Shown in pieces: positions 1 through 6,546 of a stretch of DNA of 12,247 bases. The first letter of the stretch is position 1. The number at the start of each line of letters is the position of its first letter. Source of the DNA: Bacteriovoracaceae bacterium UBA7317 (lineage in GTDB: Bacteria > Bdellovibrionota > Bacteriovoracia > Bacteriovoracales > Bacteriovoracaceae). The stretch covers positions 1 through 12,247 of the forward strand of contig DKQD01000138.1 of NCBI GenBank assembly GCA_002474345.1, given 5' to 3'. A program made the position numbers and the translations under genes. Below the pieces are notes generated by a model. It was not told the DNA's origin. It saw only the letters and a list, made by a program, of their open reading frames with translations, and searched no databases.

Positions 1-361
1 TTATCGTTGCAATGAAAGACCTTTTAGACAAACGAGGAAGACCGGAAACACCATGGCCTGAAGTGCAACCACTTCCTAATCTAGTGCCAAAACCAACTAA
101 AAACCCTGCAATAATAACCTGGATAATATTAAAATTTAAACTGTAGGTGAAAAATTTTGGAGACCAAATTTTTAATATTAACCCTCCAAAAACCAGTCCC
201 ATCAAAAAAGAAATTTTCCAATTGTGACTGCTTTTTGGGTTTGATAAAAAAGATCCTAGTATACCACTAACACCTGCTATTTTACCTAAAAAAAAGAGGA
301 TCATCGTACTTGATAAGCCTATGAGTATACCTCCTATTAGAGGTGGTAAAAATTTTTCCAT
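1..361 (-). CDS. YeeE/YedE (DUF395) family membrane transporter, N-terminal part (cut by window edge)
   Basis: This is the first 120 codons of a leftward gene that runs off the window. The protein starts [18 protein letters not shown] and is strongly hydrophobic, with about three to four membrane segments. Near the cut it carries the signature [18 protein letters not shown] followed by LPRLSKRS. That motif, with its single conserved cysteine, is typical of YeeE/YedE proteins, inner-membrane carriers that in characterised cases (TsuA) import thiosulfate. In many Gram-negative bacteria the family is split into two genes of about 140 residues each; the motif lies close to the visible end, which fits this short form, but the edge prevents a check. 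The start is ATG at 361, preceded on the minus strand by an AAAGG ribosome site. The 137 bp between this gene and the response regulator is AT-rich with no clear promoter. Family is secure; substrate is inferred. Confidence 0.85.
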   Translation of the reverse strand, partial: MEKFLPPLIGGILIGLSSTMILFFLGKIAGVSGILGSFLSNPKSSHNWKISFLMGLVFGGLILKIWSPKFFTYSLNFNIIQVIIAGFLVGFGTRLGSGCTSGHGVSGLPRLSKRSFIATI

Positions 362-498
362 AGGTTAAACCTTTCAAAAAAGAAATAATTAAGTTGATTT
401 TTATAATTTTAAACTTTAGTACTTTAAAAAACCGTAACTCTTTTATATCAAGCAAAAATTAATTGGGATCATTTTAAATAAATTCAACCTATTTTTAA

Positions 499-867
499 TT
501 ACTCTAAAACCTTGCTTGCGGCTGCCAAAATAAGATCTTCCGTTATAGGCTTTATTATCCAGCATTTTACAAATTTATATTGATAGAGTTCATTCTTTTT
601 TTCCTGATTTGTTTCTGTCGTTAGCATAATGGTTTTGATTTCTTTTATATTTTCATTTTTCGCAATATTATGGACGACCTCAATTCCACCCATTATTGGC
701 ATATTAACATCTAGAATTAATAAGTCATAACTCTGATCTTTCTCAAGCAAATGGATGCACTCCTGACCATTTTCCGCAAGGTTTACTTGATAACTTTCTT
801 CGAAATATCTTTGGAGAGATGACCTTATAGTCAGAGAATCATCTACAATTAAAACCTTTTTTTTCAT
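499..867 (-). CDS. Single-domain (CheY-like) response regulator
   Basis: The 122-residue protein consists only of a receiver domain, with no DNA-binding or enzymatic output domain. All phosphotransfer residues are present: acidic pocket Asp9-Asp10 (VLIVDDS), phospho-acceptor Asp53 (LILDVNMP), the switch Thr83 (MLTT) and Lys106 followed by Pro107 (IIKPI). The aromatic position three residues before the lysine is Trp103, where CheY has Tyr106. Such stand-alone receivers usually act by protein-protein contact, as with the flagellar motor, or as phosphate shuttles. No histidine kinase or chemotaxis gene is visible here, so the partner is unknown. The ATG start has a GGAGA ribosome site 6-7 nt upstream. 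A TATAAT hexamer lies 32 nt before the start, so the gene probably has its own promoter rather than depending on the gene upstream. Family call is very secure; naming it cheY would go beyond the evidence. Confidence 0.95.
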   Translation of the reverse strand: MKKKVLIVDDSLTIRSSLQRYFEESYQVNLAENGQECIHLLEKDQSYDLLILDVNMPIMGGIEVVHNIAKNENIKEIKTIMLTTETNQEKKNELYQYKFVKCWIIKPITEDLILAAASKVLE

Positions 868-898
868 TTATTCTCCATTTTCAAGCATCTTCAAAAAA

Positions 899-904
899 AT
901 TATA
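899..904 (-). promoter_or_regulatory. Candidate -10 element for the response regulator
   Basis: Read on the minus strand this is a perfect TATAAT, 32 nt before the ATG of the response regulator. A perfect TTGACA (911-916, minus strand) lies only 6 nt upstream of it, too close to act as the matching -35 box. No good -35 is seen at 16-18 nt, so only the -10 is proposed. Confidence 0.35.
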
Positions 905-916
905 CTAAATTGTCAA

Positions 917-946
917 AAAGAAGCCCACATCTACTTTTTCTTCTTT
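917..946 (-). terminator. Possible weak terminator after the cysteine-rich gene
   Basis: A 7-bp inverted repeat (AAAGAAG and CTTCTTT, 16-nt loop) sits 16 nt beyond the stop codon of the leftward gene 962-1420. The T-rich 3' arm continues into two further T residues. The stem is AT-rich and the loop is long, so termination would be inefficient. It lies directly upstream of the response regulator's candidate promoter, a sensible place for a boundary. Confidence 0.25.
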
Positions 947-961
947 AATTTCACACTTGTT

Positions 962-1420
962 TCATAGAATTTCTTTCTTTTTAACATTAGGATGGCAATA
1001 AGCTTGAATATTTCCCATAAGACGAAAACAAGCGAAAGAATTCCTAGAACGCATTTTCTTGCAAACTTCCTTCCTCCACCAATAGACATCTTTTACGCTT
1101 GAAGGTTCCCTAGAAGGGACTTTTAAACAAGCTGAACTATCCCCTAAGGAAGAATTTAGGCAGGAACGCATAAAATAATATATTCCTGCATGACAAAGGG
1201 AGTTTTTACAATCCTTTAGTCTAGTCAAAGATTCGGTTATACATTCTTTAGATTTCTTCCCACTTCCAAAGTAATCACCTTGGTAACTCTGAGTCTTCCT
1301 ATGGGAAATAAGTTTTTTCTGGGACTGTTTTAGCCATAAATAACCTAACCCAAAGCTAAGACTTGTTAAAGTCCAAAAAACAGCTTGACCTACTAAAATT
1401 ATTTTAATTTCTTTTTTCAT
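962..1420 (-). CDS. Membrane-anchored protein with eight cysteines at 11-residue spacing, function unknown
   Basis: The protein has 152 residues. Residues 6-30 form one hydrophobic segment that I read as an uncleaved anchor, placing the rest outside the inner membrane. A polar linker follows to about residue 58, then a compact helical-looking domain with eight cysteines at 60, 71, 76, 87, 98, 120, 131 and 142. The successive gaps are 11, 5, 11, 11, 22, 11 and 11, so apart from one 5-residue step every spacing is 11 or twice 11. In a helix this puts the cysteines on one face, as in proteins stapled by disulfides between antiparallel helices (compare CX9C and CX10C folds). An even number of cysteines in an extracytoplasmic domain fits four disulfides. 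The start is ATG with an AGGA ribosome site 6 nt upstream. I do not recognise the family and assign no function. Confidence 0.8.
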   Translation of the reverse strand: MKKEIKIILVGQAVFWTLTSLSFGLGYLWLKQSQKKLISHRKTQSYQGDYFGSGKKSKECITESLTRLKDCKNSLCHAGIYYFMRSCLNSSLGDSSACLKVPSREPSSVKDVYWWRKEVCKKMRSRNSFACFRLMGNIQAYCHPNVKKKEIL

Positions 1421-1631
1421 TTTATTTCCTAAAGCCTAACTCGGAGAAATAAATTTTCCATTGAGTTTTTTTAGTAGTCTAACTATTTAAAAAAATAAAG
1501 ATGAAAGAAAGTTTTTCCCCTTCGATAGAAAATAAAAAAAAACATAGAAGAAATAATTATTTTTACGAGCAGAAGGAAATAGCTATAAAGATATTGGATC
1601 GAAACCTGTCTTAAATAAGGAGAACAGATTA

Positions 1632-2210
1632 ATGAAGCATATTTATATCTCTCTTTTTATAATTATCTTCTCTTATAAAACTTTTGCTGACTGCCGCCTG
1701 CCTCTCGTTGGAGATATTCAGGTGGCCATGAATATAAAAATGACCATTGATAAAAAAGTTGGACCTAAAAGAGGTTATACAGAGTTTATGCCTCTTACAA
1801 ATACATGGAAAAGATCACCAGATGATATAAATAAATTGGTTCAATTTCCGATTGTTCCTCTCTACGTTGTTATCGACATGATGATTGCACCAGTAATTCC
1901 ATTTGATAATGCTTACAAGTGGTTTGTAAATAAGGGAGTGGATGCTAAAAGAGCTTGGTATGAAAAAGTTTCTCCAGGCTGGGATAAAAAGTACTTAACA
2001 AAAAAAGGACAAATGTTAGGACTCATTCTTCAAGCTTATCAAGGTAAAGGGACTCTTCTTTCCAAAGTAAGTAAAAATAGTGGTAGGAGTTTAAAACAGA
2101 CAGCCAGGCTCATCAAATTGCATAATGCTGTCGGCTATAAACTTTGTAGAAACCCTCAAATTACCATTAAGGAGTTTACAAAAATTCTTAAAAAAAGTAG
2201 CAAAATCTAA
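1632..2210 (+). CDS. Small secreted protein, function unknown
   Basis: The 192-residue protein begins with a clear signal peptide: Lys2, a hydrophobic core at residues 4-15, and probable cleavage after Ala19 (KTFA then DCR). The mature part is basic and has two cysteines, Cys21 and Cys172, which could form one disulfide between its ends. A hydrophobic stretch at residues 70-90 (FPIVPLYVVIDMMIAPVIP) faintly resembles the D-P-S-D-LP pattern of YceK-like envelope proteins, but the match is too weak to use. The C-terminal third is lysine-rich and probably helical. Translation start is well supported by AAGGAG at 1617-1622, 9 nt before the ATG. It is divergent from the cysteine-ladder gene across 211 bp of AT-rich DNA and is followed by a strong terminator, so it is probably transcribed alone. 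Confidence 0.75.
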   Translation: MKHIYISLFIIIFSYKTFADCRLPLVGDIQVAMNIKMTIDKKVGPKRGYTEFMPLTNTWKRSPDDINKLVQFPIVPLYVVIDMMIAPVIPFDNAYKWFVNKGVDAKRAWYEKVSPGWDKKYLTKKGQMLGLILQAYQGKGTLLSKVSKNSGRSLKQTARLIKLHNAVGYKLCRNPQITIKEFTKILKKSSKI

Positions 2211-2243
2211 GGTGGCTACTTGATCTTTACTCCTATAAAAAAC

Positions 2244-2271
2244 GCTGTAAACTAAAAAAAAAAGCTGTAAA
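2244..2271 (+). repeat. Direct repeat GCTGTAAA, 20-bp period
   Basis: The octamer GCTGTAAA occurs at 2244-2251 and again at 2264-2271, with start points exactly 20 bp (about two helical turns) apart and an A10 run between them. It lies just upstream of the terminator and the dehalogenase operon. It could be a pair of same-face protein binding sites or a chance duplication. Confidence 0.35.
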
Positions 2272-2274
2272 TTG

Positions 2275-2300
2275 GGCCCTCATTTTAGGGCCTTTTTTTT
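2275..2300 (+). terminator. Intrinsic terminator fused to the next gene's ribosome site
   Basis: GGCCCT (2275-2280) pairs perfectly with AGGGCC (2287-2292) around a 6-nt loop, and eight T residues follow (2293-2300). This is a textbook rightward terminator 65 nt after the stop of the secreted-protein gene. The last T abuts AGGAG (2301-2305), the ribosome site of the crotonase-like gene at 2312. Confidence 0.85.
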
Positions 2301-2311
2301 AGGAGTTTTCT

Positions 2312-3100
2312 ATGCCCGGAGAGACTATATTAAAAGAGAAAGATGGAAGCCTTTTAATTTTAACCCTCAACAGACCTGATGAAGCAAACGCTCTCAACTA
2401 TGATCTTGCTAAAGATTTCTACGAAACAATGGTTGAGTGTTCAAACGATAAAAGTGTCAGGAGTGTCCTTCTTACGGGAAAAGGGAAAATATTTTGCGGA
2501 GGTGGTGATCTTAATTACTTTCTATCTCACAAAGATGATATGAAAGAAACACTCACACGAATGACTCATCTTATTCACGGTGGAATTGCCCTTATGGCAC
2601 AAATGGATGCACCTATTGTTACCGCAGTCAATGGAACTGCTGGGGGGGGCGGCTTTAGTCTTGCGATCTCCGGAGATATAGTCTACTCCGCAGAGTCAGC
2701 AAAATTCACATCAGCCTATACAAAAGCAGCTTTATCTCCAGATGCAAGCTCAACTTATTATTTGCCTCGACTGGTAGGACTAAGAAAAGCGAAAGAACTA
2801 ATGCTCACTAATAGAGTTCTTTCCGCAAATGAAGCCTTGGAAATAGGTTTAATTGATCAAGTTTTTAGCGATGAAGCACTTATGAAAGAAGCTAAAAAAC
2901 AGGCAAAAAGGTTTGCTGAAGGCCCAACAAAAGCCTATGCATCTGTTAAAAAGCTTTTAAATACAACTTTTACAAGTTCCTTAGCGCAACAACTTGAACA
3001 TGAGGCCTATCATATTGCAATGAATGCAAACTCTCGTGATGGAATGGAAGGGATTGATGCATTCACTAAAAAAAGGAAACCTGAGTATACAGGCGAATAA
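2312..3100 (+). CDS. Enoyl-CoA hydratase/isomerase (crotonase) superfamily protein, PaaG-like
   Basis: This 262-residue protein has the standard single-domain crotonase length. The oxyanion-hole segments are FCGGGDL (61-67) and NGTAGGGGFSLA (107-118), which bind the CoA thioester. The two glutamates of true enoyl-CoA hydratases are absent: by alignment they fall at Ser116 and Tyr136. Instead Asp144 in LSPDASST precedes YYLPRLVG, matching the single-aspartate arrangement of PaaG-type ring-epoxide and double-bond isomerases. An isomerase of an acyl-CoA intermediate is therefore more likely than a hydratase; the substrate is unknown. ATG start with AGGAG 6 nt upstream. It lies 23 nt ahead of the dehalogenase and is surely co-transcribed with it. 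Codons for Gly111-Gly114 contain a G8 run, unusual in this AT-rich DNA. Confidence 0.9.
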   Translation: MPGETILKEKDGSLLILTLNRPDEANALNYDLAKDFYETMVECSNDKSVRSVLLTGKGKIFCGGGDLNYFLSHKDDMKETLTRMTHLIHGGIALMAQMDAPIVTAVNGTAGGGGFSLAISGDIVYSAESAKFTSAYTKAALSPDASSTYYLPRLVGLRKAKELMLTNRVLSANEALEIGLIDQVFSDEALMKEAKKQAKRFAEGPTKAYASVKKLLNTTFTSSLAQQLEHEAYHIAMNANSRDGMEGIDAFTKKRKPEYTGE

Positions 3101-3123
3101 AACATAACAAAGGTTTAATATTG

Positions 3124-3990
3124 ATGACAGAAGAAGAACTTCCCAAACATAGTTGCATGGTTTTTGGAAAAAAAATGAGTTATTACGAAGGTGGAAAGGG
3201 TGATCCAATTGTCTTTCTTCACGGAAATCCAACGTCTTCCTATTTGTGGCGAAATATTATACCCTACCTGGCGAAAAAAGGACGTTGTTTAGCACCAGAT
3301 CTAATCGGTATGGGGGACTCTGAAAAATTAGATAACCCAGACTCATTGAGTTATAGCTTTATAGAACATAGAAAATTTTTAGATGAACTCCTAAAGAAAC
3401 TTGGTGTAAAAGAAAACGTCACTTTTATTTTACATGATTGGGGTTCAGCGCTTGGTTTTGACTGGGCGTATCGGCATCAAAAAGCGATCAAGAGGATCGC
3501 CTATATGGAGGCGATCACACTCCCATATAAATGGGATGATTGGCCTGAGCAATCTCAGAAAGTATTTAAAGGTTTTAGAAGTGAAGCCGGCGAAGAGATG
3601 ATTCTTCAAAAAAATCTATTTGTTGAAAAAGTGCTTCCTAAATCCATTATGAGAGATTTAAGTGAAAAGGAAATGGAGGTTTATAGAAAACCTTTTAAAG
3701 AAGCCGGCGAGGACAGAAGACCAACCCTTTCTTGGCCCCGAAATATCCCCATTGAGGGAATTCCGTCTGATGTCCATTCGATTGTAGAACAATATTCGTT
3801 ATGGATTAAAGAGACTTCATTCCCGAAGCTGTTCATTAATGCCAAACCAGGTGCTATTTTAACGGGAAGGCATAGAGAATACTGCAGAACATGGAAAAAC
3901 CAAAAAGAAGTCACCGTTAAGGGAATCCACTTTATCCAAGAAGACTCCCCAGAAACAATTGGTGAAGAAATAGCTGCTTGGGTTTCCTGA
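3124..3990 (+). CDS. Haloalkane dehalogenase, subfamily II (DhaA/LinB type)
   Basis: This 288-residue alpha/beta-hydrolase would cleave a carbon-halogen bond in haloalkanes to give an alcohol and a halide ion. Counting from ATG 3124, the full catalytic pentad is visible: nucleophile Asp105 and halide-binding Trp106 (LHDWGSALGF), second halide ligand Asn35 in the oxyanion motif HGNPTSSYLWRN, catalytic acid Glu129 (YMEAI) and base His269 (KGIHFIQED). Glu after strand 6 together with Asn as halide ligand is characteristic of subfamily II. Cap-domain length is normal. No signal peptide is present, so it is cytoplasmic. An in-frame TTG at 3121 is an alternative start; ATG is preferred, with AAGG 10 nt upstream. 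It follows the PaaG-like gene by 23 nt. Many subfamily members in non-degraders have no known natural substrate, so function is secure by chemistry, not by role. Confidence 0.92.
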   Translation: MTEEELPKHSCMVFGKKMSYYEGGKGDPIVFLHGNPTSSYLWRNIIPYLAKKGRCLAPDLIGMGDSEKLDNPDSLSYSFIEHRKFLDELLKKLGVKENVTFILHDWGSALGFDWAYRHQKAIKRIAYMEAITLPYKWDDWPEQSQKVFKGFRSEAGEEMILQKNLFVEKVLPKSIMRDLSEKEMEVYRKPFKEAGEDRRPTLSWPRNIPIEGIPSDVHSIVEQYSLWIKETSFPKLFINAKPGAILTGRHREYCRTWKNQKEVTVKGIHFIQEDSPETIGEEIAAWVS

Positions 3991-3999
3991 ACCACCTTT

Positions 4000-6141
4000 T
4001 TATTTGTGAGAATAAAGAGTCTGAGACCATGGTTTAATTTTGGTCCCTTGGACTTTCAATTTTATCTCGTAAGGAATTTTTGATAGTCTGCCATCAACCA
4101 TTATCCTTTTTTCAGGGCAAATTTTTAAAACCTCTTCTTTCGATAGATATGGACGTTCCTTAATAAGATTATGATAAACTGAGGTCCTACATTTAAAGCG
4201 GAGTAATCGGAGGAAAGTTTTCATAGTAAATTTATTTTCAATAAAACCCTTACCAAAATCTGCATACCCTTTAACAAACTCTTTATAATCACTGTTCCCT
4301 TTGGACTCTGCCATTCTCATCAAACCTTTATAAGCTCTCTTCATGGCCTTTATAATTTTTTTTCTTGTCGTAAAAACACACTCTTTTAAAATTCTCACCT
4401 TATGACCGCCTCCACCAACGCAGATCTCCCTTTTGGCGATGCTATAACCTTTCTCATCTATATATTTATCCTGCCTATATTCTTTCACAAAGGTATCCAG
4501 ATAAATTGTCGCTTCCTCAACCAACTTTTTCTCACCATGAATTTTAGCGATATTCATAAGTTCATCTGTTGCTTTATTCGAAAGAGATAGATCAATTTCA
4601 ATTTTAAAAGTTTTATTTGTCCCCTTTGGAATGTTAAGTCCACGAAGTTTGTCCATAAAACCAATCTTATAGCGCACTTGCTTCAACTCTCTTTTTATTT
4701 TTTTCTCATTTACTTTATTTCTTATATAAGAATATTTCCAATTAGCAGCATACCTTCGATGATCACTTTCAGGATCTCCCCCTTCATTTAAAGGCATTAC
4801 CTGCTGAACAAACCCAGAAAAAACACTCGCCCTACTGGCATCACGACTTAAAACACCACTCGTTCCGTACTTTTTTGAGTAGATTCCATTTAAAGTTTCT
4901 ACAACGGTATGCTCATTAATTTTTTTAAGATCACTGACAACAAAGCTCTTTCCTGATGAATAACCCGCTTTAATAAGCCATGGTATTTTAAAGCCAACTG
5001 CCTTAGTTTTAGAAACGGATCTTTTATCTTCATCTGACACTTTTGTAACCCCGTACTTCCCCTTGCTTTGACTTAAAATATCAGCAACTGATAAATCTCC
5101 CTTTAATGCTAAATTATAAGCTAGGAGGGCCGTTGCACCTTTGAAAGAGAGCTTTTTAACTTTTTGTCCTCTAACCTTTTTATTTATGGAATCTTTTAAA
5201 CTTCCTAAATAGGATTGATCTAGCTTTTTAAGGCGAGGGTCATCAAGACTCATTTCTAACTCAATATCCTGTTTTCCCCTATGACCGAGATCAAAAATAT
5301 AAGTCAATGAATTTGATTTTCCCCAAACTTTCGTCAAACTAAAATTAGAAAGGAGGTTTCCAACAGACCCTCCTACTTTTTTATCTTTTGCCTTAGCATA
5401 GCTGACCTGAACGATGGGTCTATTTCCAAATTGCTGGGGTCTTCCAATTGTTGTATTCCAAGTTGTATTAATCCCACCACAAAAACCTGTTCCAGCTAAC
5501 CAACCGGCCCCCGCCGAAAGATTTACTATAAGATTGATATTTTGTTTCCAAGATAAGCTGTCTCCAGGTTTAAGCTGTTTGTTTAACTCCTTAATATTTC
5601 CAGGAATACTAGGCCAAGGAAGCCGCTTTGATTCAGCAAGAGTCTTAACTGTTCTACTTGCAACGAAACCGTTTCCTACATTGAAACCGGCTCCAAGACC
5701 TGCACTTAAAAAGAGGTAACCCCCAGGACCTGCTCCTACCATTCCGACAAGATTTAAACTTTTTGCATGTTGCTCAATGACCCTATAACCTCTCGGGTGA
5801 ACTGAAGGAAGAAGAATCTCATCTTTACCAACAGGCTTAAGTCCATCAACAGTATCCTCTTTTTCATTAAGTTCCTCTAGAGCAAAAACTCTTTTAAACT
5901 TTTGATAATTTCCCCCAAAAACCGGAAAAAAACCTCCCCCTAACTTATTCCCAACCGCAGGACCTAAAGGTTTATTTCCTTGAAAGTAATCCAGAGGCAG
6001 CGGAATTTTATGACCAACACTTCCGTCAAATCTAATGATAATTGTGGAAGGTGACCATATTTCACCTGCCATGAGGAAAGGACTTACTAAAAAAAATAAA
6101 GATGGAATAAGAAAATGAAAAAGTTTTTTTATTGGGCCCAC
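4000..6141 (-). CDS. Large secreted protein, 713 residues, function unknown
   Basis: The start is GTG at 6141, supported by AAAGGA 7-8 nt upstream; the first in-frame ATG is residue 24, inside the signal peptide, so GTG is the likely true start. The signal peptide has Lys5-Lys6, a hydrophobic core to residue 22 and probable cleavage after Ala25 (FLMA then GEIW). Residues 129-160 and 200-230 are Gly-rich with alternating small and hydrophobic residues (for example GGYLFLSAGLGAGF), suggesting beta-hairpins that could insert into or line a membrane. Further beta-like stretches lie near 242-300 and 510-520. Residues 475-500 and 590-660 are lysine-rich and helical. Cysteines are at 221, 574, 588, 651 and 675. 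I recognise no family and no catalytic motif. It stands alone: parB ends 405 bp upstream, and the dehalogenase converges 9 bp downstream. Confidence 0.85.
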   Translation of the reverse strand: MGPIKKLFHFLIPSLFFLVSPFLMAGEIWSPSTIIIRFDGSVGHKIPLPLDYFQGNKPLGPAVGNKLGGGFFPVFGGNYQKFKRVFALEELNEKEDTVDGLKPVGKDEILLPSVHPRGYRVIEQHAKSLNLVGMVGAGPGGYLFLSAGLGAGFNVGNGFVASRTVKTLAESKRLPWPSIPGNIKELNKQLKPGDSLSWKQNINLIVNLSAGAGWLAGTGFCGGINTTWNTTIGRPQQFGNRPIVQVSYAKAKDKKVGGSVGNLLSNFSLTKVWGKSNSLTYIFDLGHRGKQDIELEMSLDDPRLKKLDQSYLGSLKDSINKKVRGQKVKKLSFKGATALLAYNLALKGDLSVADILSQSKGKYGVTKVSDEDKRSVSKTKAVGFKIPWLIKAGYSSGKSFVVSDLKKINEHTVVETLNGIYSKKYGTSGVLSRDASRASVFSGFVQQVMPLNEGGDPESDHRRYAANWKYSYIRNKVNEKKIKRELKQVRYKIGFMDKLRGLNIPKGTNKTFKIEIDLSLSNKATDELMNIAKIHGEKKLVEEATIYLDTFVKEYRQDKYIDEKGYSIAKREICVGGGGHKVRILKECVFTTRKKIIKAMKRAYKGLMRMAESKGNSDYKEFVKGYADFGKGFIENKFTMKTFLRLLRFKCRTSVYHNLIKERPYLSKEEVLKICPEKRIMVDGRLSKIPYEIKLKVQGTKIKPWSQTLYSHK

Positions 6142-6262
6142 AGTTTATTCCTTTGGAAAGAGAATTTGTAACCTAGACCATTATAATATCTTTCGAAAAA
6201 TTTTATTTTTTATTTCCTTTGTAATTCAAACTTAAAAATATTTTTTTAAACCTTCATTCCAA

Positions 6263-6311
6263 ATTGAATTTAATTTCTTGTATAATTATTTAATTTCAAT
6301 ATTTTTTTTTT
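6263..6311 (+). terminator. Hairpin plus T10 with no gene upstream on its strand
   Basis: ATTGAATTTAATT (6263-6275) and ATTTAATTTCAAT (6288-6300) are complementary at 11 of 13 positions around a 12-nt loop, and 6302-6311 is ten T residues. The layout is that of a rightward intrinsic terminator, but the stem has only two G-C pairs and the neighbouring genes are leftward. It may end an unrecognised small transcript or be incidental to AT-rich DNA. Confidence 0.3.
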
Positions 6312-6355
6312 AAATTAAAAACAATATTTGAAAGCTAAACAATTTTATGGGAATA

Positions 6356-6471
6356 AAACTCTAAAATTTTGCCTTCAAAGGCTTTCGGTGAAGTTTTTTA
6401 ATTAACTTATAGAGTTTCAATCTAAGAATTTAACTTATTGAAAAGTTAGCAATAGATTAAGTTAGAGTTTT
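6356..6471. ncRNA. Candidate structured RNA element with alternative pairing
   Basis: AAACTCTA (6356-6363) is exactly complementary to TAGAGTTT at 6410-6417. The enclosed segment holds two smaller hairpins: GCCTTCAAAGGC (6371-6382) and AAGTT...AACTT (6391-6395 with 6404-6408). Together they draw a three-way junction. The same left arm, extended to AAAACTCTAA (6355-6364), also pairs over 10 bp with TTAGAGTTTT (6462-6471), so two mutually exclusive folds are possible. The strand is unknown. On the minus strand the element would lie in a long leader of the 713-residue gene or in the tail of parB. No known riboswitch is recognised. Confidence 0.25.
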
Positions 6472-6546
6472 GGAAATGACTTAAAGGTTAGTCTATTCAA
6501 CTGTTCTTTTTATCGTAGAAGAATGTTAATGTAAGTTCTTTTCAAT

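Larger units (their letters stand above)
6142..6546. other. 405-bp gene-free stretch rich in inverted repeats
   Basis: No credible reading frame with a ribosome site is present on either strand. The left end should hold the promoter of the 713-residue gene: ATTATAAT at 6180-6187 gives a TATAAT on both strands, the leftward one 38 nt before the GTG, but neither has a convincing -35. The rest contains an AT-rich hairpin with a T10 tail (6263-6311) and a set of interleaved complementary segments (6356-6471), listed separately. Confidence 0.6.

Noticed and set aside
899..916. TTGACA followed by TATAAT upstream of the response regulator as a full sigma-70 promoter.
   Set aside because: The spacer is 6 nt; about 17 is needed. 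Only the -10 was kept as a candidate.
1461..1490. TTGAGT with TAACTAT as a promoter for the small secreted-protein gene.
   Set aside because: The -10 match is poor and the AT-rich context makes such hits frequent.
3121..3123. TTG immediately before the ATG as start of the dehalogenase.
   Set aside because: It adds one residue only; ATG 3124 is the more usual start with an acceptable AAGG spacing. The TTG cannot be excluded.
3970..4010. Hairpin GGTT-TCCTG-AACC followed by CACCTTTTT between the dehalogenase and the converging gene.
   Set aside because: The stem is 4 bp and overlaps the stop codon; too weak to call a terminator, though one is expected between convergent genes.
4940..4970. AGYSSGKS in the 713-residue protein resembles a nucleotide-binding P-loop.
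   Set aside because: The first glycine is not at the required distance from GKS, and the protein is exported, where ATP is absent.
5414..5719. Rightward open frame of 101 codons inside the 713-residue gene, and similar antisense frames elsewhere (for example 7775-8095, 3681-3995).
   Set aside because: They lie wholly or almost wholly antisense to well-supported genes, have no ribosome sites or recognisable domains, and their composition mirrors the genes they overlap.
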